NCBI RefSeq assembly: GCF_000737715.1
Contig: NZ_JPRN01000019.1
Span: 1 to 64,000, forward strand
Length of the DNA: 64,000 nucleotides
Direction: 5' to 3'
Source: Chryseobacterium sp. JM1
GTDB lineage: Bacteria > Bacteroidota > Bacteroidia > Flavobacteriales > Weeksellaceae
A program made the position numbers and the translations under genes. Every line of letters begins with the position of its first letter. Positions within the stretch are counted from its first letter, which is position 1. The notes beneath the pieces are model-generated. The model did not search any database and was not told the origin of the DNA. It saw only the letters and a program-made list of their open reading frames with translations. Of this stretch, positions 41,308 through 50,018 are shown piece by piece.

Positions 41308-42687
41308 ATGAAGAAATTACTTTCATTTATTGGATTAGCCTTAATAAGCAGTTCTTTATATTCACAGGGTTCTCCTGATTACGGAGGCGGATTAAAATTA
41401 AACCTCAATCAGGAAGGAGATAAGTACATCAGATTTATTTTATGGGACCAGTTCTGGCTCAGGAATACCCAAATGAATCCGGGAAGCATGGTAGGCGGAG
41501 AACCCACTGACAATTCCTGGAGTCTGGGAAACAGGAGATTAAGAGCTTTAATGTATGCCCAAATTTCTAAAAGATACATGATCCTTGCTCACTTTGGGAT
41601 CAATAACCAAACCTTCATCAACGGCGGAGCTACAGGCACCACAGGAACAGGAGGTTATGGAAACGGAAAAAAACCACAGTTATTTTTTCATGACGCATGG
41701 AATGAGTACGCAGTTATTTTACCTGGAGAAGCCGGAAAATTCAGTTTATCTTTAGGGGCAGGACTTCATTACTATATGGGACTTTCCCGAATGACGATGG
41801 CTTCTACGTTAAATTTCCTTACTGTGGACTCCCCTATTTTCTCATGGCCGTTAATCGATAATTCGGACCAATTTGCCAGACAGCTCGGAATGTTTGCGAA
41901 AGGAAAATATGGTAAACTGGAATACCGATTCAGCTTAAACAAACCTTTTGCGACAGATTTGGCTCCGGTTAATGTTACAGATCCTTCAAGAGCGGCAGCC
42001 GTGGACAATAATGGAAATCCAAGCTTTTCAAAAGCGGGTTATGTTGAATATCAGTTCCTTGATGAAGAATCCAATACGCTTCCTTTCAAAGTGGGCTCTT
42101 ATTTAGGAACAAAGAGAGTCTTCAATGTGGGTGCAGGTTTTTATCATCAGGCTGACGGGACGAGAACTTCCATCAATTCCAATATTGAAAAACATGATAT
42201 CACCCTCGTAGCAGTGGATGCTTTTGCAGATATTCCTTTGGGAAATGCCAAGCACAAAATGGCCGTTTCCGCCTATGCCGGATATTATAACTACAATTTC
42301 GGACCTAACTACATAAGAAATCTGGGAACGATGAATATTGCAGCCAATGATCCTAATTTTGCAGGAAACAGAGCCATCGCAGGTCCCGGGAACTTACAAC
42401 CCATGATCGGAACGGGAAATGTAGTGTATGCTCAGGCAGGCCTACTTCTTCCCAATCAGGCAGAAAAACCGAAGATCAGAATACAGCCTTTCGCAGCGTA
42501 TACGCACAAGAGCTTTGAAGCATTCGACAAATCGTCTTCTCAGTTCGATGTGGGAGCCAACTGGTTCATAGATGGGCATCACGCAAAAATTACTACCCAA
42601 TATTCCACAAGACCGGTTTACACCAGCCCTACAGAAAGCCCTTCTTCAAAAGGCGAATTCATTGTACAGTTCCAAATTTACCTTTAA
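41308..42687 (+). CDS. Outer-membrane porin-like beta-barrel protein
   Basis: A 459-residue protein with signal peptide MKKLLSFIGLALISSSLYSQ. Many alternating beta-strands (YIRFILWDQFWLRN, RRLRALMYAQIS, FSLSLGAGLHYYMG) end in an aromatic/hydrophobic C-terminus (SKGEFIVQFQIYL), as in outer-membrane barrels of the porin/OprP type. It precedes a permease and two acyl-CoA ligases, so it probably admits small carboxylates. Confidence 0.72.
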   Translation: MKKLLSFIGLALISSSLYSQGSPDYGGGLKLNLNQEGDKYIRFILWDQFWLRNTQMNPGSMVGGEPTDNSWSLGNRRLRALMYAQISKRYMILAHFGINNQTFINGGATGTTGTGGYGNGKKPQLFFHDAWNEYAVILPGEAGKFSLSLGAGLHYYMGLSRMTMASTLNFLTVDSPIFSWPLIDNSDQFARQLGMFAKGKYGKLEYRFSLNKPFATDLAPVNVTDPSRAAAVDNNGNPSFSKAGYVEYQFLDEESNTLPFKVGSYLGTKRVFNVGAGFYHQADGTRTSINSNIEKHDITLVAVDAFADIPLGNAKHKMAVSAYAGYYNYNFGPNYIRNLGTMNIAANDPNFAGNRAIAGPGNLQPMIGTGNVVYAQAGLLLPNQAEKPKIRIQPFAAYTHKSFEAFDKSSSQFDVGANWFIDGHHAKITTQYSTRPVYTSPTESPSSKGEFIVQFQIYL

Positions 42688-42737
42688 ACACGGGATGAAC
42701 TCAATATCTTAATTCATTAACATCAAAATCAATCAAC

Positions 42738-44318
42738 ATGAGCGAAAATCACCACGAAAACTACGAGAATATGACCGAACGGCAGAAGAACCGCACCATC
42801 TGGAGCGTGATCACCGCCTCATCACTCGGTACTCTGATAGAATGGTATGACTTTTATATTTTTGGAAGTTTAGCAATCGTTTTAGCGACTAAATTTTTTC
42901 CCGCCGATAATCCTACTGCCGCATTTTTATCTACACTGGCAACTTTTGCTGCCGGATTTGTGGTAAGGCCTTTCGGAGCTCTGTTTTTCGGGAGACTGGG
43001 TGATATTATCGGAAGAAAATACACGTTCCTTGTCACCCTGCTGATTATGGGATTCTCCACTTTCCTGATCGGGTGTATTCCAAGTTATAAAACCATTGGT
43101 TTTTTAGCACCGGTTTTAGTTTTAATTCTAAGATTATTACAGGGATTAGCCCTTGGAGGTGAATATGGAGGTGCAGCCACTTATGTAGCAGAATATGCAC
43201 AGCCACACAGAAGAGGCTACTGGACTTCATGGATACAAACAACGGCAACGGCTGGACTTTTTATTTCGTTGATTGTTATCTTAATTACTAAAAATACACT
43301 TTCTGCGGAAGAATTTGACAACTGGGGATGGAGAGTTCCATTCTGGATTTCTATCTTAATGGTTGGAGTTTCGTATGTAATCAGAAAAAACATGAAGGAA
43401 TCTCCGCTTTTTGCAAAAGCTAAAAGTGAAGGAAAAACATCTAAAAACCCATTAAAAGAAAGTTTCGGAAATAAATACAACTTCAAATTTGTTTTACTAG
43501 CCTTATTTGGAGCCGCCATGGGACAAGGGGTAATCTGGTACACGGGACAGTTTTATGCCATGAGTTTCCTCCAGAAGGTCTTGAATGTAGAGTCCTCACA
43601 GGTAGATTCATTAATGGCCACTGCCCTGCTTTTAGGAACTCCTTTTTTTGTATTCTTTGGATGGCTCTCCGATAAAGTGGGAAGAAAAGCCATTATGATG
43701 ACCGGAATGCTGGTCGCTATTTTATCCTACAGACCGATCTATGACAGTATGTTCAAGAGTGTAAGTCTGGAAAACAAAACCGTAGCAGCTAGTGGAATTA
43801 CTGAAAAAAGAACGGCAAAAATTCATGCTGATATTGCTTCAGACAGCCTAATCACTTTCCATAAAGAAACCCTGTACACGGACGGAACTTTGATTAAAAA
43901 AGACAGTGTTGTCCACTGGTCGCCGGCCGGACCTGTCATGAAAGACGGAAAAGCGGAAGAACCAAAAGTGACACAAACCCTGAAACTGGAAGACAATACA
44001 AAATGGTATTTGGTATTCCTGGTATTTATTCAGGTACTGTTTGTCACTATGGTTTACGGACCAATCGCTGCTTTCCTTGTTGAAATGTTCCCAGTAAGGA
44101 TTCGCTACACCTCTATGTCTCTGCCTTATCATATCGGAAACGGGGTATTCGGAGGACTTCTTCCGGCAGTAGCCACGTATCTGGTGACTCAGGGGAAAGA
44201 TGCAGGACATCCTACCTGGTATCTGGAAGGACTTTGGTATCCGATTGGGGTCGCCGCAGTCTGTTTAATCATCGGATTGTTTTATCTTAAAAATAAGAAT
44301 AATAATATTCATGATTAA
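42738..44318 (+). CDS. MFS permease, metabolite:H+ symporter (MHS) family, with a large inserted loop
   Basis: A 526-residue MFS protein with MHS signatures: SSLGTLIEWYDFYIFGSLA, FVVRPFGALFFGRLGDIIGRK, LQGLALGGEYGGAATYVAEY. Between the normal second-half helices lies an extra hydrophilic stretch (about residues 338-416, with ENKTVAASGITEKRTAKIH and HKETLYTDGTLIKKDS) not usual in the family. It is likely a carboxylate symporter, given the ligases downstream. Confidence 0.88.
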   Translation: MSENHHENYENMTERQKNRTIWSVITASSLGTLIEWYDFYIFGSLAIVLATKFFPADNPTAAFLSTLATFAAGFVVRPFGALFFGRLGDIIGRKYTFLVTLLIMGFSTFLIGCIPSYKTIGFLAPVLVLILRLLQGLALGGEYGGAATYVAEYAQPHRRGYWTSWIQTTATAGLFISLIVILITKNTLSAEEFDNWGWRVPFWISILMVGVSYVIRKNMKESPLFAKAKSEGKTSKNPLKESFGNKYNFKFVLLALFGAAMGQGVIWYTGQFYAMSFLQKVLNVESSQVDSLMATALLLGTPFFVFFGWLSDKVGRKAIMMTGMLVAILSYRPIYDSMFKSVSLENKTVAASGITEKRTAKIHADIASDSLITFHKETLYTDGTLIKKDSVVHWSPAGPVMKDGKAEEPKVTQTLKLEDNTKWYLVFLVFIQVLFVTMVYGPIAAFLVEMFPVRIRYTSMSLPYHIGNGVFGGLLPAVATYLVTQGKDAGHPTWYLEGLWYPIGVAAVCLIIGLFYLKNKNNNIHD

Positions 44319-44361
44319 ATACCGAATCACTTAATTTTTTACTAATTTTAAAACTACTAAA

Positions 44362-44589
44362 ATGAACGGACTAAAAAAAATATTAGGCATACTCTGGATT
44401 GCAGTGGCGCTGGTGGTGGGATATTTCGGAACTACGGTTCTGGGGATTCCCAAAATCACCTCAGGAAAGCAGGAAGATCTGGTATTCGGGATTATCATCT
44501 TATTTGTGCTGATGCCGATCATCTCGGGTGGAATGGCTATTTTCGGATACTATTCGCTGACGGGAGAATATTCAGACGACAAGATTTAA
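44362..44589 (+). CDS. Small two-helix membrane protein next to the permease
   Basis: 75 residues with two membrane helices (about residues 6-28 and 40-64) and an acidic tail (SDDKI). It lies 43 bp after the permease and may be a partner subunit. No family is recognised with confidence. Confidence 0.6.
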   Translation: MNGLKKILGILWIAVALVVGYFGTTVLGIPKITSGKQEDLVFGIIILFVLMPIISGGMAIFGYYSLTGEYSDDKI

Positions 44590-44605
44590 TTTTATAAAGA
44601 TTAAT

Positions 44606-44645
44606 GATAATTGATGGGTGATAGTTACCCATCAATTATCTTTTA
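44606..44645 (+). terminator. Strong hairpin within the carboxylate locus
   Basis: GATAATTGATGGGT pairs perfectly with ACCCATCAATTATC (14 bp, 7-nt loop), followed by TTTTA. It could end part of the transcription from the permease genes or mark an mRNA processing point. Confidence 0.65.
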
Positions 44646-44658
44646 TCAATCATCATTT

Positions 44659-44853
44659 ATGAAGAAAAGGCACGAACAAAAACTGATTATCCTGAGCATC
44701 GGACTGATGATGGCTTTCAGCATCCCTATTTCACTGCTTTTCAACAGTGAAAAAGATGTTTTCGGCTACCCGATGATTCTGATCTATCTGTTCGCGGTCT
44801 GGATGATCTCCATCATAATTTCTTTTGTAATCGTAAAAAAGTATGATGAGTAG
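44659..44853 (+). CDS. Small two-helix membrane protein coupled to the symporter-kinase
   Basis: Start set at MKKRHEQKLIILSIGLMMAF; an upstream frame would cross the hairpin. 64 residues with two membrane helices and a basic end (IVKKYDE). Its stop overlaps the start of the symporter-kinase gene by about 10 bp, which resembles the small-subunit/large-subunit pairs of sodium:solute symporters. Confidence 0.7.
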   Translation: MKKRHEQKLIILSIGLMMAFSIPISLLFNSEKDVFGYPMILIYLFAVWMISIIISFVIVKKYDE

Positions 44854-47551
44854 TTTCGCGTTATTTTTTGTTGTTTTACTCTATCTCGCCCTTTTGTTCT
44901 TAGTTGCCCACTTGGCAGAGAAGAAGAAGAGCAAGCGGTGGATCAACAACCCTTACATCTACGCGCTCTCTCTGGCGGTGTACTGCACGGCCTGGACCTA
45001 CTACGGAAGCATTGGCGTTGCCGCTACCAGCGGACTAAATTATCTACCGATCTACATTGGCCCCATCATGATTATTCCTGCTTGGATCTACATCAACACG
45101 AAGATTGTAAGAATTTCCAGAATCAACAAAATCAGCAGTCTTGCCGATTTCATTTCTTTGCGGTACGGAAACAGCAGAAGCTTCAGTGCAATCATTACGA
45201 TCGTCTGCCTGTTAGCCATCGTTCCATACATCGGACTTCAGATCAAAGCAATTTCTGAAACTTTCCATTTGGTCACTGAAACATCGATGTCCAGCAATAT
45301 ACTGACTGACAACGCGACGTTTGTGGTTGTTTTAATCGCTTTATTCTCATCCTATTACGGAACCCGATATGTAGATGCCTCAGAAAAACGTCTGGGTATT
45401 ATTTCCGCCATTGCCCTGGAGAGTTTTTTAAAGCTTTTCTTCATTATTATTCTGGGTATTTTTGTGATTTACTTTGTATTCGACGGCTTTTCCGATATTT
45501 ATGAAAAAGCCAGCAAATTTGAAGATTTTAAAGAAAAAAACACGTTTAATGGGATTGAAGGTGCTATGAACTGGATGGTTTTGTGTATGATTTCCGCCAC
45601 AGCCATCTGCATTCTGCCGAGGCAGTTTCACACCGCTATTATTGAGAACAGACAGGAAAAGCATATCAGAACAGCGATCTGGTTTTTTCCTCTTTACTTA
45701 CTGATTTTTACCATATTCATCTTCCCGATTGCGTGGGGAGGAAGGCTTATTTTTGACGGAGAAAAGGTAAATCCTGAGTTCTACTCTATTCTGATTCCGC
45801 AATATTTTGACAATACTTTAATCACTGTTTTTGTATTTCTGGGAGGATTGAGTTCATGCATTTCCATGATTATTATTTCGGCCATCACTTTATCCATCAT
45901 GCTTTCCAATAACCTCATCATTCCTTATGGTTTATTGGGAAAATTCAAGTCTGACAACGAAGTCCGAAATACAAGAAACATCACGAACATCCGGAAATTC
46001 AGCATTTTCGCATTGATCATCATGGCCTTTGTTTTCTATAAATATTTTATTCTGAAAACATCGCTGGATTCTGTGGGACTTATCTCATTTGTTGTAATTG
46101 CACAGCTGGCGCCATCCTTTTTCGGAGCGATATTCTGGAGAAGGGGAAGTTATAAAGGGGCGGTAACAGGGCTTCTCGCAGGATTGGCCATTTGCTATTT
46201 CGGACTCATTATTCCGCAGTACTATTTCTCTTACAACCCTGAACTGAAAGGCTTTATCCGGGAAACCTATAATGCTTTCGGATTTTTCCATATTTCTTTT
46301 TTAAGCAGAATTCCTGAAATATTTTTCTGGTCCATTTTTACCAATACAGCCTTATTTACCATTATTTCGGTAAGCGTTAAAGGAAACTACCGGGAAAGAA
46401 ATTTTGCAGAATTATATGTGGATATTGATAAGCATATCTTAAATCATGAGAATGCTTTTGTATGGCGCGGAACCGCTTATGTATCAGATATCAGGAATAT
46501 TTTGGAAAGATTTTTGGGCAAAAATAAAACGGAACAGGCCTTAAGGATTTTTAATTTAAAATATAATATTGATTCTAAAACGGAAACGGCAGACTCAAGG
46601 TTTATTAAATTCTCTGAAAACCTTCTCGCAGGAAGAATTGGGACTGCATCCGCAAAAATTCTGATCGAGGGCGTGACTAAAGAAGATAAAATATCTTTAA
46701 AGGAAGTTTTAAACATTTTAGAAGAATCCAAGGAAAATATTACACTCAATAAAAAGCTGACGGAACAGTCTGAAGAATTGCAGAAACTCTCTGATGACCT
46801 GAGAACAGCTAATGAAAACTTAATCGTGAAAGACCGTCAGAAAGATGACTTTCTGGATTCTGTTGCACACGAATTAAGAACCCCGATCACTGCCATCCGT
46901 TCGGCAGGAGAAATTCTGGCAGACGATGACGATATTCCAACAGACATCAAACAGGAATTTTTAAACAACATCATCACGGAATCTGACAGGCTGAGCGAGA
47001 TCATCAACGATATTCTTTACCTTGATAAACTGGAACACGGCGAAATTGCTCTGAACATCAAAGAAAATAATATTCTTGAAACCTACAAAAAAGCGTTAAA
47101 TCCTCTACTCCATCTGATACAGCAGAAAAATATTCATTTAAGTGAAGTGAATCTCCTGAATCATCCTACATTTGAACACGACGAGGCGAGAATGATTCAG
47201 CTTTTCCAGAATATCTTAGGAAACGCTTTAAAATTTACCGATGATCAGGGAACCATACAAACCAAATTATCAGAAAAAGAAAACTATCTGATCATCAGCA
47301 TTTTTAACACCGGAAGACACATCCCGGAAGAAGATCTGGAAATGATCTTTGATAAATTTTATCAGTCAAAAAACCAGAATATTTTAAAACCTACAGGAAG
47401 CGGACTCGGATTGGCTATTTCAAAAAAGATCGTTCAGGCTCACAGCGGAACCATACAGGCAGAAAACAGCGGTCTGGGTGTCACTTTTACGATACGCATT
47501 CCTTACAACAGACTACAAGAGATTATAAATGAAGTTGAACAAAACCAATAA
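44843..47551 (+). CDS. Sodium:solute symporter fused to a histidine kinase (CbrA-like)
   Basis: A 902-residue fusion. About residues 1-530 are a symporter of the SSS family with 12-13 membrane helices (FALFFVVLLYLALLFLVAHL at the start). After a linker and coiled coil (QSEELQKLSDDLRTANENL) comes the kinase: dimerisation His676 in DSVAHELRTPITAIRSAGE, N box QNILGNALKFTDD, and G box GSGLGLAISKKIV. It is likely a sensor that couples uptake or binding of a carboxylate to signalling. The start may be the first or second ATG. Confidence 0.9.
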   Translation: MMSSFALFFVVLLYLALLFLVAHLAEKKKSKRWINNPYIYALSLAVYCTAWTYYGSIGVAATSGLNYLPIYIGPIMIIPAWIYINTKIVRISRINKISSLADFISLRYGNSRSFSAIITIVCLLAIVPYIGLQIKAISETFHLVTETSMSSNILTDNATFVVVLIALFSSYYGTRYVDASEKRLGIISAIALESFLKLFFIIILGIFVIYFVFDGFSDIYEKASKFEDFKEKNTFNGIEGAMNWMVLCMISATAICILPRQFHTAIIENRQEKHIRTAIWFFPLYLLIFTIFIFPIAWGGRLIFDGEKVNPEFYSILIPQYFDNTLITVFVFLGGLSSCISMIIISAITLSIMLSNNLIIPYGLLGKFKSDNEVRNTRNITNIRKFSIFALIIMAFVFYKYFILKTSLDSVGLISFVVIAQLAPSFFGAIFWRRGSYKGAVTGLLAGLAICYFGLIIPQYYFSYNPELKGFIRETYNAFGFFHISFLSRIPEIFFWSIFTNTALFTIISVSVKGNYRERNFAELYVDIDKHILNHENAFVWRGTAYVSDIRNILERFLGKNKTEQALRIFNLKYNIDSKTETADSRFIKFSENLLAGRIGTASAKILIEGVTKEDKISLKEVLNILEESKENITLNKKLTEQSEELQKLSDDLRTANENLIVKDRQKDDFLDSVAHELRTPITAIRSAGEILADDDDIPTDIKQEFLNNIITESDRLSEIINDILYLDKLEHGEIALNIKENNILETYKKALNPLLHLIQQKNIHLSEVNLLNHPTFEHDEARMIQLFQNILGNALKFTDDQGTIQTKLSEKENYLIISIFNTGRHIPEEDLEMIFDKFYQSKNQNILKPTGSGLGLAISKKIVQAHSGTIQAENSGLGVTFTIRIPYNRLQEIINEVEQNQ

Positions 47552-47557
47552 CCATCT

Positions 47558-47920
47558 ATGAGAAAGATCATTATTGCCGATGACGAACACAAAATATTAA
47601 TGTCGCTGGAATACAGCTTTAAGAAAAACGGCTACGACGTTTATATCGCAAGAGACGGAACAGAAGTTCTGGACTTCCTGAAAACCATGGCTCCCGATGT
47701 GATCCTTCTGGACATCATGATGCCCAATCTGGACGGATACAGCACCCTGGAAGCCATCAAAAAAGATGAAAGGATGAATGACACAAAAGTCATTTTTCTG
47801 AGCGCAAAAAACAACCCTAAAGACATAGAAAAAGGTCTAAAAATGGGCGCTGATGCGTATGTAACGAAGCCTTATTCCATTAAGAAGCTGATGCAGCAGA
47901 TTGAGGAGATGTTTGGGTAG
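47558..47920 (+). CDS. Receiver-only response regulator
   Basis: 120 residues that form just a receiver domain: acidic pair in IIADDEHKI, phospho-acceptor Asp52 in LLDIMMPNLDG, Thr/Ser region IFLSAK, and Lys104 in YVTKPYS. There is no output domain, so it must act through a partner protein. It follows the kinase by 6 bp and is presumably its partner. Confidence 0.92.
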   Translation: MRKIIIADDEHKILMSLEYSFKKNGYDVYIARDGTEVLDFLKTMAPDVILLDIMMPNLDGYSTLEAIKKDERMNDTKVIFLSAKNNPKDIEKGLKMGADAYVTKPYSIKKLMQQIEEMFG

Positions 47921-47941
47921 AATAAGAAAGGGAAGAGATAA

Positions 47942-48000
47942 AAATCAAGATGCAAGAATCAAGAACCAAGAATCAAGACGTTAGACACGAGATTTGAGAC
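47942..48000. repeat. Family C low-complexity repeat
   Basis: AATCAAGATGCAAGAATCAA, then GAACCAAGAATCAAGACG; related to the region at 40985-41190 and, in reverse, to 4430-4475. It lies between the regulator and the PrpE-like gene. Confidence 0.6.
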
Positions 48001-48070
48001 TGGGATATTTGGGATTAAAGTGAAGAAGCCTCTTCTTGATGACAAAAAAACATGAAACACAAAAATTAAT

Positions 48071-49957
48071 ATGGACGCAGATATTCTGTTTAAACAAAGC
48101 ATAGAAGACAAAGAAAATTTCTGGAAAGAACAGGCCAAAGAAATACAATGGTTTGAGTTTCCGGAGCAGATTCTTTCTAAAGATAAAAATGATTATCCTC
48201 AGTGGTATGCGGATGGAAAACTCAACATGTGTTATCTCTGCATTGATCAGCACATTGAAGATGGTTTTGGAGATCAGATTGCCATTGTCTATGATTCTCC
48301 GGTTACCAATCAGAAGAAAACCTACACTTTTAATCAGGCCAAAGAAGAGATATCAAAATTGGCCGGAGGACTGGTTTCATTAGGCCTTCAAAAAGGAGAT
48401 ACAGCCGTTATCTATATGCCGATGATTCCGCAAACACTTTTTGCCATGCTGGCCTGTGCAAGAATCGGAGTGATTCACAATGTGGTTTTCGGAGGCTTTG
48501 CCCCGAATGAACTGGTCGTAAGAATTGATGACTGCAAGCCTAAAGCATTGATCACCGCTACAGCCGGTATAGAAATAGCCAGGAGAATTCCTTATTTACC
48601 ACTCGTTGAAAAAGCCATTGAACTTGCGCAGGATAAAGTGGACAACATTATTGTTTACAACAGAAAACTGGTAGACAATCAGAATGAAATGTTCGAAGGA
48701 CTGATTGATTATGAAGAACTGGTTCAAAAATCAGAGCCTGTTGAGTGTGTTTCAGTGGAGTCTACCCATCCGTTGTATCTTCTTTATACTTCAGGAACTA
48801 CAGGAAAACCGAAAGGAATTGCACGGGACACCGGAGGTTATGCTACATCGCTGAAGTTTTCCATGAAATATATTTACGGAGTTGAGCCCGGAGAAACCTA
48901 TTGGGCAGCTTCGGATTTCGGATGGGCGGTAGGTCACAGTTTCAGCGTCTACGGACCGCTTATCAACCGGAATACAACGATTATTTTTGAAGGAAAACCC
49001 ATCATGACACCTGATGCGGGTACATTCTGGAGAATTATTTCAGAATACAAAGTGTCTGCGATGTTTACTGCTCCGACAGCCATCAGAGCGATTAAAAAAG
49101 AAGACCCGAACGGTGAACTGGTTAAAAAATATGATCTGTCTCATTTCAAAAAACAGTTTCTCGCCGGAGAACGATGTGATGTGGCCACTTTAGACTGGTT
49201 TGCAGAGCACATTGGAGTTCCCGCTATTGATCACTGGTGGCAGACCGAATCCGGATGGCCTATGCTGGGACTTATGACTTTCGATGATCAATATAAAATT
49301 AAAAGAGCTTCCGCCGGAAAACCTATTCCGGGATATGATATCAAGATCTTTGATGAGAACGGATATGAACTTGATGCTCATCAGGAAGGCTATTTAATCA
49401 TCAAACTTCCTCTTCCTCCGGGCGCACTTTTAGGCATCTGGAATGACAATGAGCGTTTTCAGAACAGCTACCTTTCACAGTACAAAGGGTATTATTTCTC
49501 GGGAGACGGCGCTATTCGGGATGAAGACGGCTATATTTTCATTACCGGAAGAGTGGATGATGTGATCAATGTAGCCGGACACCGGCTTTCAACGTCGGAA
49601 ATGGAGGAAATTGTTTCATCGCATCCCGATGTTGCAGAATGTGCCGTCGTAGGTATCGATGATGAACTGAGAGGACAGGTTCCTTTTGCTACAATTGTTT
49701 TGAAAAATGGAACAATAATCTCTGAAGAGGAAGTAGAAAAAGATATCATCAGAATGGTTCGGGAAAAGATTGGCGCTGTGGCTTTTTTAAAAAACGCTAT
49801 GGTTGTCAAACGCTTACCAAAAACACGTTCCGGAAAGATCTTAAGGAAACTGATAAGAACGCTGCTGGACGGAAAAGATTTTCAGATTCCGTCTACCATT
49901 GATGATGAAAAAATCATCGAGGAAATTCAGGAAAAAATCAATGACTATAGGGCTTAA
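48071..49957 (+). CDS. Acyl-CoA synthetase, PrpE (propionate-CoA ligase) type
   Basis: A 628-residue AMP-forming ligase: P-loop-like YTSGTTGKPKGIARDTGGY, WWQTESGWPM for the acyl pocket, the hinge GYIFITGRVDDVINVAGHRL, and the C-terminal Lys in KTRSGKILRK, which is a regulatory acetylation site in relatives. DFGWAVGHSFSVYGPLINR is closer to PrpE than to Acs. It makes propionyl-CoA or another short acyl-CoA. Confidence 0.87.
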   Translation: MDADILFKQSIEDKENFWKEQAKEIQWFEFPEQILSKDKNDYPQWYADGKLNMCYLCIDQHIEDGFGDQIAIVYDSPVTNQKKTYTFNQAKEEISKLAGGLVSLGLQKGDTAVIYMPMIPQTLFAMLACARIGVIHNVVFGGFAPNELVVRIDDCKPKALITATAGIEIARRIPYLPLVEKAIELAQDKVDNIIVYNRKLVDNQNEMFEGLIDYEELVQKSEPVECVSVESTHPLYLLYTSGTTGKPKGIARDTGGYATSLKFSMKYIYGVEPGETYWAASDFGWAVGHSFSVYGPLINRNTTIIFEGKPIMTPDAGTFWRIISEYKVSAMFTAPTAIRAIKKEDPNGELVKKYDLSHFKKQFLAGERCDVATLDWFAEHIGVPAIDHWWQTESGWPMLGLMTFDDQYKIKRASAGKPIPGYDIKIFDENGYELDAHQEGYLIIKLPLPPGALLGIWNDNERFQNSYLSQYKGYYFSGDGAIRDEDGYIFITGRVDDVINVAGHRLSTSEMEEIVSSHPDVAECAVVGIDDELRGQVPFATIVLKNGTIISEEEVEKDIIRMVREKIGAVAFLKNAMVVKRLPKTRSGKILRKLIRTLLDGKDFQIPSTIDDEKIIEEIQEKINDYRA

Positions 49958-50018
49958 GCGATAAATTAAACATATATTTAATATTAATAAAATTCAAATT
50001 TCAAAAAAACGAAGGGAT

